From Bacillus_BD sp050389805 (GTDB taxonomy: Bacteria > Bacillota > Bacilli > Bacillales > Cytobacillaceae), in contig NZ_CP130945.1 of NCBI RefSeq assembly GCF_050389805.1, forward strand, positions 1,798,001 to 1,862,000: a stretch of DNA of 64,000 nt. Direction: 5' to 3'. The position numbers and the translations under genes were made by a program. Below, in pieces: positions 44,587 to 54,232 of the stretch (the first letter of the stretch is position 1; the number at the start of each line of letters is the position of its first letter). A model generated the notes under the pieces. It did no database searches. It was not told where the DNA came from and saw only the letters and a program-made list of their open reading frames with translations.

Positions 44587-46563
44587 ATGGTTGCCCGGTA
44601 CATAAGAAATATGGTTTTAGGTATGATGGCGTTTGTGTTGGTATTTCCAGTGGAAGGACTAGAAGTACAGGCACAAAATAATATAAAAGTTGAAACAAGA
44701 ACAAAAGCCATCTTAAAAGTTGAAGGAAAACGGTTTAGAGATTTAAATGATAATGGAAAGCTTGACCCCTACGAAAATTGGCAGTTGTCTACTGAAAAGA
44801 GGGTAGAGGATGTATTGTCTCAAATGACGTTAGAAGAAAAGGCGGGGCTCCTGACCATTAATGAATATCCAAAAATTCAGGATGGCAAGGTCGTGTTACC
44901 CAACAAATTTCTTGACCAGCATACCCGTTATTTTATTTATCGAGAAATGCCAAGTGCCGATGTGATTGCAAACCATAATAATCAATTACAAGAAGCAGCT
45001 GAGGCTTCAAGACTAGGCATTCCGGCTGTCGTTATTTCGAATCCAAGAAATCATCCTTTAATGTTTCCTGTTATTGAAGAGCCAGGACAGTTTTCTCATT
45101 GGCCAGATACGTTAGGGTTAGCAGCCTCACGTGATTCGCGGATGGTCAAAAGGTTTGGTGAGATCGCTGCGAAAGAATGGAGGGCTGCAGGAATTCAAAA
45201 GATGTACGGATATTCAGCGGATGTGGCAACAGACCCCTTATGGGCAAGAAATCAAGAAACATTCGGAGAACATCCAGAACTGGTATCTGGTATGGTCTAC
45301 AATGTGATTAAAGGGTTTCAAGGGGATGTCTTAAATGAAAACAGTGTGTCGTTAACCACAAAACATTTCCCTGGTGGGGGAGCACGATCTGAGGGAAGGG
45401 ACCCTCATTTTAAAGAAGGGCAATATAATATCTATCCAACCTCTGGCAGCTTGTTAAAGTATCACATTCCACCTTTCAAGGCAGCCATAGATGCAGAAAC
45501 AACGTCTATTATGCCTTATTATGCTTACCCAAGTAACAAAAGCGCCAAACAAGGATTGCCACCATTTAGTGAAGATCAACAATTTGAAGAAGTTGCTTTT
45601 GCACTAAATGAACCATTTATTAACGGATATTTGCGAGATGAGTTGAAATTCTTAGGATATGTAAATTCAGATACGAGTGCGGTGATTGATCGAGCGTGGG
45701 GAGCACAGGATTTACCGGTAGAGCAGCGATTTGCAAAAGCCATCAATGCAGGAACCAATATTTTTTCCGGGGTCCCGAATCCAGCACCGATTTTAAATGC
45801 GGTAAAACAGGGTTTAGTGAAAGAAGAACAAATCAACCGTTCAGCCACTTATGTCCTCACAGAAATGATGAAATTAGGACTTTTTGAAAATCCATATGTC
45901 GATCGGGACAAAGCATTAACGGTAGCCAATAATCCAGAATCACAAAAGCTCGCTGATGATGCGCATCGCAGGTCGGTGGTGCTCATGCGAAATGATCAGA
46001 AGCTACTTCCAATACAGGATCAAACCATTGCCGATGTTCGACTCTATGTTGAAAGGTTCCCAGGTGGAGAAAACGGGCAAGAAACGAATAAATTAAAGCA
46101 AAAAATAAGGAATTACGATCGTTCAATTACCATCGTAGAAAATATAGAGGATGCGACGCATGCCTTTGTTTGGATCCAGCCATTTCAAGATTTGTTTGCC
46201 AACAAGCCAACGGTTGTGGTCGGGCCGGAAACGGGTGTTGAACAAGTAGATCGAATTGTAAAAATTCAACAAACGGTCCCAACGATTACGGCGATAAATT
46301 TTTCCAATCCATGGCTAATTAACAGGATTGAACCAAACGCAGCAGCCGTCATCGGAACGTTTGGGACGAAAGCAGAGGCTGTGGTTGACATGATTAGAGG
46401 AAAATTCAATCCTGTTGGAAGACTCCCGATCACCATCCCCGCCAATCAAGAAGTTGTTAACAAAGAAGCAGGGGATGTACCAGGGTATGATGAGGGTCCA
46501 GCTTATCCGTATCAGGATCAATCAGGAAATCGATATCGATATAATTTTGGACTGGGCTATTAA
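44587..46563 (+). CDS. Secreted glycoside hydrolase family 3 protein
   Basis: 658 residues. The N-terminus MVARYIRNMVLGMMAFVLVF with an AQA-type site is a signal peptide. Residues 52-63 (DLNDNGKLDPYE) form an EF-hand-like calcium loop. The GH3 barrel carries MTLEEKAGLL, the Lys259-His260 motif (TKHFPGGGARSEGRDPHF) and nucleophile Asp362 (GYVNSDTSAV); a second alpha/beta domain ends with the PVGRLPITIPANQEV segment. Likely an exo-beta-glycosidase of plant or microbial polysaccharide. ATG 44587 has GGAGTG at 7 nt. There are no partner sugar genes. Confidence 0.87.
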   Translation: MVARYIRNMVLGMMAFVLVFPVEGLEVQAQNNIKVETRTKAILKVEGKRFRDLNDNGKLDPYENWQLSTEKRVEDVLSQMTLEEKAGLLTINEYPKIQDGKVVLPNKFLDQHTRYFIYREMPSADVIANHNNQLQEAAEASRLGIPAVVISNPRNHPLMFPVIEEPGQFSHWPDTLGLAASRDSRMVKRFGEIAAKEWRAAGIQKMYGYSADVATDPLWARNQETFGEHPELVSGMVYNVIKGFQGDVLNENSVSLTTKHFPGGGARSEGRDPHFKEGQYNIYPTSGSLLKYHIPPFKAAIDAETTSIMPYYAYPSNKSAKQGLPPFSEDQQFEEVAFALNEPFINGYLRDELKFLGYVNSDTSAVIDRAWGAQDLPVEQRFAKAINAGTNIFSGVPNPAPILNAVKQGLVKEEQINRSATYVLTEMMKLGLFENPYVDRDKALTVANNPESQKLADDAHRRSVVLMRNDQKLLPIQDQTIADVRLYVERFPGGENGQETNKLKQKIRNYDRSITIVENIEDATHAFVWIQPFQDLFANKPTVVVGPETGVEQVDRIVKIQQTVPTITAINFSNPWLINRIEPNAAAVIGTFGTKAEAVVDMIRGKFNPVGRLPITIPANQEVVNKEAGDVPGYDEGPAYPYQDQSGNRYRYNFGLGY

Positions 46564-46692
46564 ATAGGGAATTATTTTTAATAAAATCCTACTAACATTG
46601 GAATAACGGGTTCAGTTTTGAAATGAACAGTATCTTTCACATATCTATTAGTATTAGAACGAACAAGTAATTTGGTAAGTAAATGAACAAAG

Positions 46693-46766
46693 AAAAATGC
46701 TTGGAGCCTCATGACTCCAAGCATTTTTTAAAGCGATCTTTGTTTTTTACGGCTAAAACAAAGATC
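46693..46766 (+). terminator. Two successive hairpin terminators after the GH3 gene
   Basis: AAATGCTTGGAG/CTCCAAGCATTT (46696-46727) with a T-run, then GATCTTTGTTTT/AAAACAAAGATC (46735-46766). The second may serve the minus-strand amidase relic. Confidence 0.7.
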
Positions 46767-46840
46767 TAAATGTACAAATGAGAGGGATAGAGAATGAATA
46801 TTAAAAAACCGCACACGGCTGAATGTGTACGACATACCCA

Positions 46841-47664
46841 TTATGAGGTCATCACAAAAGCATCGATCCCTAATGCTTGAATTTGATTTACTCTAGCATC
46901 AGCATTTTCTCTTGTAGAGAAAGCTCCCAATTGTACACGATACCAGGTCTTACCTGAAATTTGTACTTCATTCACAAAGGAATCAATTTGGTTTTCACGT
47001 AGTCGAGCCACTCTTTCTTCTGCATTTTCTAAATCCTGGAAAGACCCCGCAATCACTCGGAATAGGGTTCCTGTTTCTCCACCATCAGCACCACGGCCAC
47101 CACCAGAACTTCCTGCCTTTTTCGGAAGGTTATAAGCTTTCACGATCCCGTTGACATACCCTCTTGCGACTTTTTCTCTCCAAGAAGGTTGACTCATCAA
47201 ACTGGCATCCCCACTGTTATCAATAAACCCATTTTCGGTAAGTAGGGCTTGCATAGTGGATTCCCGCAACACATGAAAATTCCCCTTTTTTTGCCCGCGA
47301 TAACGAAGACCATTCACTTTCATCACTTCTTCATGGACAATATCTTGAATTCTTGCGGTTCTTGTACTGTCATCGAGTCCACTGTAAATATAATCTTCGT
47401 ACCCTAAAGCTGAACCATTAAAGGCATTACAATGAATAGATTAAGAAATCAGCTTTCCAACTATTCGCTTCATTGGTTCGTTGACTTAAACTTGGGAATA
47501 CATCACTTGAACGGCTCATTTTTATCTCCACATTTTCATATTCATCCAGTAAAATATTTCGAATACGGAGCGCAATGTCTAAGGTAATGTCCTTCTCCCT
47601 AAGACCATTTCCAACGGCTCCGGGAATCCGAACCACCATGTCCCGGGTCCAAGTAAAGTTTCAT
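46841..47664 (-). pseudogene. CwlC-like N-acetylmuramoyl-L-alanine amidase with two frameshifts
   Basis: The ATG at 47664 (AGGGGG upstream) opens MKLYLDPGHGGSD, then one extra base shifts the frame; GAVGNGLREKDITLDIALRIRN to WKADFLI continues in frame two and stops at 47427. The chain resumes in a third frame with IHCNAFNGSALGYEDYIYSG, then RIQDIVHEEVMKVNGLRYRGQKKGNFHVLRE, the catalytic TENGFIDN and a C-terminal SPOR domain (LFRVIAGSFQ ... WYRVQLGAFSTRENADARV). The order Amidase_3 plus SPOR is that of CwlC, a mother-cell lysis amidase of sporulation. Two independent frameshifts argue for a true pseudogene. Confidence 0.82.
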
Positions 47665-48395
47665 CGTATCTTCCCCCTAAATAGTTGGCTTCACTACAAT
47701 CCAATGTATCTATTTTTTTTTAATCCGAAAGGTTGTATGCCTAAAGGATACGATTTTGGAAAGAAATATTGAAATAACTAGGAAACAAAAAGACATGAAC
47801 ACCCTATGAATGTGCTTTTTCAATTTCTCGTTATTCTGTTTAAGTAAAGGTATCTCTTTGATAAAGTAATTCTCTCTATCTCGTGATGGGTACCTTTGCA
47901 TTTTCCAAAAATAAAAGCTATCGAATACGATATAGAGTGGGATGGGTGCTTGGTGCTGATTGAATCATATGCGTTTTGTGGTACCTAATAAAAGTTTGTT
48001 ACACAGAGTTTTAACGTATAAGGAGATGCAATAGGAAAAGCTTCTCATTTCTTGATAGAGATATATTAATAAGAAGAGTAGCGGATTCCATAATCATATT
48101 TATCATAGGATAATAAAGTTCATGATCATGCATCAAAAGTTTCGAATAAAGAATCTTTTTTAGCAATTAAACGTGTACATAGAGATGAACTTGAATATGA
48201 ACATACTAATAATGAAACTCGAACAAGGAAGGGTACAATCTGATTCGAATATAGAAGATTTTTCTTAGTTTATTTACAAAAGAAGGGACTTGACTTGAAG
48301 CTATTCAAGTTCATTTTACTTTCTCAAATCATTTTTAACTTTACCCGGATATTCGTAAGTTTAACTAAAAAGAAACTCCAATAAGGAGGTACATA
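47665..48395. other. Intergenic region without supported genes
   Basis: About 730 bp of AT-rich DNA. A weak inverted repeat (AAAAGACAT near 47788, ATGTGCTTTT near 47809) is the only structure noticed. No gene-like frame with a ribosome binding site was seen. Confidence 0.5.
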
Positions 48396-50015
48396 ATGGA
48401 TCTTAATAAATATAAAAATCATTTATTCAAAAATATTAAAAATAAGCTAACGGAATGGATCTTTTTAAAAGAAGAAACAACGATCTCAACCGAGGAGGTT
48501 TACCGATTTTTACATTCGATTAAGGGAACTTCAGGTACACTACAACTTCATGATCTGATGCAAATTTCAGAAAAACTATTAAATCATTTGAACCCTGAAA
48601 GTAAAGCAACATGGGGGGAAATCGAATTAAAAAAGTTTCTATTCCCTTTAATTGAAGTGACATATAAGCACGAAAACTTTGATGAAATAGTCATTCCTGA
48701 TGAGCCAGTCATTTATACAAGTGCACCGATTATTCAAATCATTGATGATGATGTTTCGCTGCTCATGCTTCTTAAAGATGTATTAGAAGCAAAGAATTGT
48801 ATGGTGATGACCTATACAAATCCTGAAATAGCCGTGAAAAAGTATTTTGAAATGAAGCCGGATTGCCTCATTCTTGATATTGAATTACCGAAAAAAGATG
48901 GCTTTCACATTCTGCAGGAAATTCAGGAACATAATGAAAAGCGTTTTATCCCAACGATTATGATCAGTATTAAAAATACCAAGCAAGTACGCATAGACGC
49001 TTATAAAAAGGGTGCAGATGACTTTTTTCCGAAACCGATTGATATGGAGGAACTTGTTGCAAAGGTCGAACGACATTTACAACGGAAAAAGATTTTTGAT
49101 GAATCCGTTTTAATTGATGAACTGACACAGGTTTATAATCGAAAATATTTGGCTGATAGTTTGCCAAGGTTTTACCAAGACTTTAGACGAACAAAACAAG
49201 CCTTTTCCATTAGTATTCTTGATATTGACTTTTTTAAAAAAATAAATGATTCATATGGCCATCTTATGGGAGATCGAATACTTAAAGATTTTGCCCAATA
49301 TTTAAAGCAGAATATCCGAGGTTTGGATATGGTTTACCGGTATGGGGGTGAAGAATTTGTGATTATCTTTCCTAAAACCACTAGTGAGGAAGCAAAGAAA
49401 CGCTTAAGTGAACTAATACAGGGATTTTCACAAATTGAATACACCCATAAAGAAGAAACGTTCTCCGTCACTTTTTCAGCCGGTGTATTTACAGTACAGA
49501 ATGATTCCATTACGTGGGAAGAAGCGTTTAAGGAGGCAGACAATTCGTTATATGAAGCAAAACGTCTTGGAAGAGCAAGAGTGGAATGTTTACAAAAAAC
49601 GTCCCAGTCCTATCAAAAGAACATTGTTAATATTTCTGTTATTGATGATGACTTTATTATTCGTACTCTACTGGCACAAATACTTGATTCTTTAAATATG
49701 AAGCATTTGCAATTAAACATTAAGATTTTTGAAGATGGACCTTCCTTTTTACAATCCGACCATGCAAAAGAAGAGGTTAACCATTTCGTCATCCTTGATG
49801 GTGTAATGCCAATTATGGATGGATTAGAAGTGCTTGAAAAGATTAAAAAAGGAAAAAACGCCCATCTGTATAAAGTGTTAATGCTTACGGGGAGAAAAAG
49901 TAAACATGAAATCGAACAAGCTTTAAAGCTAGGTGTGGACGATTATGTGACGAAACCATTTTATGTAAGGGAACTACATTCAAGAATGGAAACCATACTA
50001 AATAAGTTGAAATGA
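48396..50015 (+). CDS. HPt-REC-GGDEF-REC diguanylate cyclase
   Basis: 539 residues, soluble. An N-terminal HPt-like domain has His40 (FLHSIKGTSGTLQL). Receiver 1 carries Asp161 (CLILDIELPKKDG), then GGDEF with an intact GGEEF at 317-321 (VYRYGGEEFVIIFPK), then receiver 2 with Asp468 (VILDGVMPIMDG). It should make c-di-GMP under phosphorylation control. An HPt domain in front allows it to take part in a phosphorelay with the kinase two genes on. AAGGAGG precedes the ATG. Co-transcribed with a receiver and a hybrid kinase. Confidence 0.88.
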   Translation: MDLNKYKNHLFKNIKNKLTEWIFLKEETTISTEEVYRFLHSIKGTSGTLQLHDLMQISEKLLNHLNPESKATWGEIELKKFLFPLIEVTYKHENFDEIVIPDEPVIYTSAPIIQIIDDDVSLLMLLKDVLEAKNCMVMTYTNPEIAVKKYFEMKPDCLILDIELPKKDGFHILQEIQEHNEKRFIPTIMISIKNTKQVRIDAYKKGADDFFPKPIDMEELVAKVERHLQRKKIFDESVLIDELTQVYNRKYLADSLPRFYQDFRRTKQAFSISILDIDFFKKINDSYGHLMGDRILKDFAQYLKQNIRGLDMVYRYGGEEFVIIFPKTTSEEAKKRLSELIQGFSQIEYTHKEETFSVTFSAGVFTVQNDSITWEEAFKEADNSLYEAKRLGRARVECLQKTSQSYQKNIVNISVIDDDFIIRTLLAQILDSLNMKHLQLNIKIFEDGPSFLQSDHAKEEVNHFVILDGVMPIMDGLEVLEKIKKGKNAHLYKVLMLTGRKSKHEIEQALKLGVDDYVTKPFYVRELHSRMETILNKLK

Positions 50016-50031
50016 GTGGAGGAATTTACAT

Positions 50032-50406
50032 TTGAAACGAATTTTATTAGCGGAGGACGAAGAAGTTCTTCGCATGCTTATAGTTGATACACTTGAAGAT
50101 GAAGAGTATATAGTCGATGAAGCAGCAGATGGAGGGGAGGCACTAGATTTATGGCAAAATCATCCATATGATCTCGTCATCCTAGACTATATGATGCCTG
50201 TTTTTACAGGGCTTGAGGTGATAGAGAAAATTCGTCATGCTGAAACAAAGGAGCGTACAAAAGTCCTTATGCTTTCTGCAAAGAACCAATCCTATGAACA
50301 AAAGGAGATTTTACAAACAGGCGCAGATTATTTTATGGCAAAACCATTCAGTCCAATGGAACTATTGGAATTAGTACAGGGTATATTACATGACGAAACT
50401 AATTAA
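50032..50406 (+). CDS. Single-domain response regulator
   Basis: 124 residues, CheY-like, phospho-acceptor Asp52 (LVILDYMMPVFTG), Lys in the MAKPFSP loop. TTG start with GTGGAGGAA upstream. No output domain. It lies between the diguanylate cyclase and the hybrid kinase and overlaps the latter by 17 nt, so it most likely shuttles phosphate between them. Confidence 0.87.
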   Translation: MKRILLAEDEEVLRMLIVDTLEDEEYIVDEAADGGEALDLWQNHPYDLVILDYMMPVFTGLEVIEKIRHAETKERTKVLMLSAKNQSYEQKEILQTGADYFMAKPFSPMELLELVQGILHDETN

Positions 50407-53242
50407 TTATTTTAATAGCTCTTTATCTCATAAAGTTTTTTCATTAATAGGAATATGTTTTCTCTTTTTTATTGTAGCGACTGGGGGATTATTCTATTTT
50501 CAACATAAAATTCAGGATGATTATCTTCAAAAACGCGCAATTCTCAAAGAAAAACAGCAATTGATCCATTATATTTATAATCAGTTAAATACAGACATTT
50601 TAGTCATGTCAGATTCCATAACTATTAAAATACCGGAAAAAAAGAAGTTTGCACTTGATCAAGAAAATGAACTTAGAAAACAAATGAACGCACTACAACC
50701 ATTGATTGAAACCGAACAAGAAAGATCCATGTATCGAGTTATCGATAACTTTACGACCTATTATTTTACTGACATCCTTTTCCCTATCATGAAGGATGAT
50801 GAAATTAATGAAGTTTCAAGTGCGGATTTAAAAAATAATAACGATCAAAATAGGGTAAAAGAGTTTTTGGAACAGACTACTTCTTACATTAAGTTAATTG
50901 AAGAACAACTCAACGATAATGCCGAGAATTTAATGAAGAAACAATTAGTTATCCAATACTGTATTATTCTCTTTTTTATGATATTTCTGGTACTCCTATT
51001 ATTGATTATTCATAAAATTTTTAAGAACGTTACGAAACCGATTGCTAATTTTACCCATTCAGCCAATGAAATTGCAGCTGGCAGAGATGCGGTTATAAGA
51101 GTAGATTCAAATCGAAAAGATGAACTTGGCACTTTGTCGGAAGCATTTCAAAAAATGACAAGAAGAATTCAAGAAAAAGAACAAGATTTACTTGCTCATA
51201 ATGAGGAGCTTATTGCCCAACAAGAAGAGCTTCAAGCTCAACAACAAGAACTACAAGCAACCCTGGAGATTATATCTGAAAAAGAACAAAAACTGATAAG
51301 GAGAAATGAGTTAATAAATGGTATTTCTTCTTCACTAAATAAAGAGAAAGTACTTCAAAGTATGGTTAAGAGCATGTGTAAAGTTACGGGGGCCGATAAA
51401 GGAATTATTACCTACCTTGATGAAGACAACTTTGCTTCCTATGCCGTTTCACGCTTTGGTATAGAACAATTTAGGAGAAATTTAGACAATGGATTCATTC
51501 TTCGTTTAATAAATGAAAAAAGACCATTTACCGTAAAGCGGGAACAAGATCCCAAGGAGAAGGGATATCATGATATACCGCTTTTTAGCTATGATTTGTA
51601 TGTGCCAATTCTTATGGAACGTCAAGTTGTAGCGATTATGATGTTTACCAGATATGCAGATCCTTTTTCAGAAAGTGAGATTGCGGAGTATGATACCTTA
51701 GCAAGGCAAATAGCTATTTATCTTGAAAAAATCAGGCTGTTTGAACAATCTGAGAATGATAGGCGATTAAATCAAGATATCTTAAATACGGTCCAAGAAG
51801 GAATCCAGTTAATTGATCGGGATCGAAAAATTATTCAAGTAAATCAACAGCTTCGTGAAATATTTAAGGGCACAAATGTGGCTGATGAATTGCTAGAACT
51901 TTCATGGAAACAATGGAGTGAAAGGATGGCAGGGCAGGTTCAAGAAAATGACTTCATTGATTCCCTAAATGAATTAATAGATTCGGCCTTTCTTCGTGCA
52001 GATGAAGAACATTCGTTTATATACAGGTTGAACAATAGTAACCAAGTGATTAGAGTATATTGTAAATCTTTTAAAAATCAACACAATGAAGACTATGGAA
52101 CATTACTTGTTCATCGTGATATAACCAAAGAATATCAAGTAGCTCAAATGAAGTCTGAATTTGTCAGTACAGTGAGTCATGAGTTGCGGACACCATTGGC
52201 AAGTGTTCTCGGATTCACAGAACTATTAATCACGAAAGAATTAAAACCTGAGAGAAAAGTAAAGTATCTAAATACCATTTATAAAGAGGCTAAGCGGCTA
52301 ACCGCACTCATCAATGATTTTCTAGATGTTCAAAGAATGGAGTCTGGTAAACAGACATATGAAAAGAAATTTATCGACATCGCTTCCATTTTGCGGAATG
52401 TAATGGAGCTCCAAGCAGTTCATTCAACCTTGCACAAAATGAACCTATCCATTGAATTAGAGGATACCATTATTCTCGGAGATCGGGATAAACTTGAACA
52501 AGTATTTACGAACTTATTGAGTAATGCGATAAAATACTCACCTGATGGTGGAAACATTTTCATCAGAATGTATGGGTATGACAATATGATTTCCATAGAT
52601 TTTAAAGATGAAGGGCTAGGTATTCCAGAAGATGCACTTCCTCATTTATTCCAACAATTTTACCGAGTCGACAATTCGGACCGAAGAAGAATTGGAGGGA
52701 CGGGACTTGGACTCTCTATTGTCAAAGAGATTGTCAAAGCACACGATGGAACAATTTCTGTAACGTCTGAATATGGAAAAGGGAGTGTTTTTACTACTAG
52801 ATTCCCTCAAGTAAGCATAGGAGCTGAAAATAAAAATATACAAGAAGATACGATGCTTCAATACACGATTATGGTTATTGAGGACGACCTTAGTTTGGCA
52901 CAACTCTTAAACCATGAATTGCAAGATAATGGGTTTCATGTAAAACACTTTAATAATGGTAAAAAGGCGTTGGAACAATTAAAGATGTCAGTACCAGACG
53001 CGATTGTTCTAGACATTCTGCTTGAAGATGAAATAGATGGATGGACGATTATGAAGAAAATCAAAGAAAGCAGAGAATTGAAAGATATACCGATTTTTGT
53101 ATCATCAGCACTCGATGATAAAGAACTAGGTTTTTCCTTGGGAGCAGAGGAGTACCTGGTAAAGCCTTATAAACCTAGTCATTTGAGTAAACTCATTATG
53201 CAAACACTGTTAAAAAGTGAAAAAAAAGCGGCTAAATATTAG
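50390..53242 (+). CDS. Hybrid sensor histidine kinase (TM-extracellular-TM-HAMP-GAF-PAS-HisKA-HATPase-REC)
   Basis: 950 residues. Membrane helices near residues 15-35 and 185-207 enclose a helical extracellular domain. HAMP (VTKPIANFTHSANEIAAGRDA), a Gln/Glu-rich coiled coil, GAF (about 310-455), a PAS-like domain, HisKA with His597 (STVSHELRTPLASVLGF), HATPase (FKDEGLGIPEDALPHLFQQFYR, GTGLGLSIVKEIVKAHDG) and a C-terminal receiver with Asp875 (VLDILLEDEIDGW) follow. The likely cognate of the two preceding proteins: kinase receiver to HPt of the cyclase is one possible relay. Confidence 0.88.
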   Translation: MTKLINYFNSSLSHKVFSLIGICFLFFIVATGGLFYFQHKIQDDYLQKRAILKEKQQLIHYIYNQLNTDILVMSDSITIKIPEKKKFALDQENELRKQMNALQPLIETEQERSMYRVIDNFTTYYFTDILFPIMKDDEINEVSSADLKNNNDQNRVKEFLEQTTSYIKLIEEQLNDNAENLMKKQLVIQYCIILFFMIFLVLLLLIIHKIFKNVTKPIANFTHSANEIAAGRDAVIRVDSNRKDELGTLSEAFQKMTRRIQEKEQDLLAHNEELIAQQEELQAQQQELQATLEIISEKEQKLIRRNELINGISSSLNKEKVLQSMVKSMCKVTGADKGIITYLDEDNFASYAVSRFGIEQFRRNLDNGFILRLINEKRPFTVKREQDPKEKGYHDIPLFSYDLYVPILMERQVVAIMMFTRYADPFSESEIAEYDTLARQIAIYLEKIRLFEQSENDRRLNQDILNTVQEGIQLIDRDRKIIQVNQQLREIFKGTNVADELLELSWKQWSERMAGQVQENDFIDSLNELIDSAFLRADEEHSFIYRLNNSNQVIRVYCKSFKNQHNEDYGTLLVHRDITKEYQVAQMKSEFVSTVSHELRTPLASVLGFTELLITKELKPERKVKYLNTIYKEAKRLTALINDFLDVQRMESGKQTYEKKFIDIASILRNVMELQAVHSTLHKMNLSIELEDTIILGDRDKLEQVFTNLLSNAIKYSPDGGNIFIRMYGYDNMISIDFKDEGLGIPEDALPHLFQQFYRVDNSDRRRIGGTGLGLSIVKEIVKAHDGTISVTSEYGKGSVFTTRFPQVSIGAENKNIQEDTMLQYTIMVIEDDLSLAQLLNHELQDNGFHVKHFNNGKKALEQLKMSVPDAIVLDILLEDEIDGWTIMKKIKESRELKDIPIFVSSALDDKELGFSLGAEEYLVKPYKPSHLSKLIMQTLLKSEKKAAKY

Positions 53243-53307
53243 TGACTTAGCAAATCTAGTTTCAGTATTTCCTAACAACTTCCTAATAATATATGAAAAA
53301 ATATACT

Positions 53308-53343
53308 AAAAAAGCTGGTGCCCTTATGCATCAGCTTTTTTTT
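53308..53343 (+). terminator. Terminator of the phosphorelay operon
   Basis: AAAAAGCTG-GTGC and GCAT-CAGCTTTTT pair around CCTTAT, followed by a run of T residues. Confidence 0.8.
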
Positions 53344-53540
53344 AGTTTAAATTAACTATACTAAACCCCTTATAATTTGACGTTGTATAAATATATGAAG
53401 AAATGCCCTTAAGCTCTCGAAGCGGGTTAGTTTAAATAAAGGTAGACATATATTGTAACCATAAATTTATCACTACCCATAAAAGTATGGTTACAAGTTA
53501 GAGGAGCAAAAAGATTAAATTTATTATTGTTATATATTAT

Positions 53541-53562
53541 AATTGAAAATGATTGTCATTTG
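53541..53562. promoter_or_regulatory. Fur-box-like site upstream of copC
   Basis: AATTGAAAATGATTGTCATT resembles the Fur/PerR-type box (TGATAATnATTATCA). It lies 75-90 bp before copC. The match is partial, so Fur, Zur or PerR cannot be told apart. Confidence 0.45.
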
Positions 53563-53632
53563 TCGATTTTATTGTATTGTTTGTACAACACAAATGACAG
53601 ATACGGTATAAAAATGATTAGGAGGAAATATC

Positions 53633-54229
53633 TTGAAGAAAATTATTTTAATCACTTTACTAGTCCTGTTTTCATTTGCACCTGCTACCTTTGCACATTC
53701 TCATTTAGAGAGTTCCACACCTGAAAATGGAGAAGTGGTTACCGAAGAATTACGTGAAATCACATTAACCTTTGATGGTAAGGTTGAAATAGGCAGTACT
53801 TTTGAATTACTGGATCCTAATGGACAAGCTGTTTCAATAGAAGAAATTATCGTTACCGATACTGAAGTGATAGGGAAAATTCCAAATGATTTGAAAAACG
53901 GAAATTATCAAGTTCTTTGGAACATCATTAGTGCGGACGGACATCAAATGGAAGGGGAGTTTTCATTTGTAGTAAATATTTCGGAAACAGAAACTCCACC
54001 AGCTGACAGCAATGATGAAGAACCGGTAACTGAAAATGGTGAGAATAGCGAAGCAAACTCAAATGATGAGACGAATCAAGGTCCCGAACAAAATGCCAAT
54101 ACAACAGAAAATGATGTTGCTAGTGACCAAACAGAAAATGAAGGATCTTCCAATCTCGTATCTGTTATTGTAGTCGTATTAGTATTGGCAATTATTATCA
54201 TCTTCTTCGTATTAAGGAGAAAGAAATAA
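53633..54229 (+). CDS. copC: CopC-domain copper-binding protein with C-terminal membrane anchor
   Basis: 198 residues. A signal peptide of 21 residues ends at ATFA, leaving His22 as the mature N-terminus (HSHLESSTPENGEVV), which in CopC ligates Cu(II). A CopC fold of about 100 residues (ITLTFDGKVEIGSTFELL; WNIISADGHQMEGEFSFVV) is followed by an acidic Asn/Glu-rich linker and a final membrane helix with an RRKK tail. TTG start with GGAGG. Paired with copD in the next frame. In Bacillus the same parts are fused in YcnJ, a copper importer; here they are split. Confidence 0.88.
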   Translation: MKKIILITLLVLFSFAPATFAHSHLESSTPENGEVVTEELREITLTFDGKVEIGSTFELLDPNGQAVSIEEIIVTDTEVIGKIPNDLKNGNYQVLWNIISADGHQMEGEFSFVVNISETETPPADSNDEEPVTENGENSEANSNDETNQGPEQNANTTENDVASDQTENEGSSNLVSVIVVVLVLAIIIIFFVLRRKK

Positions 54230-54232
54230 TCA

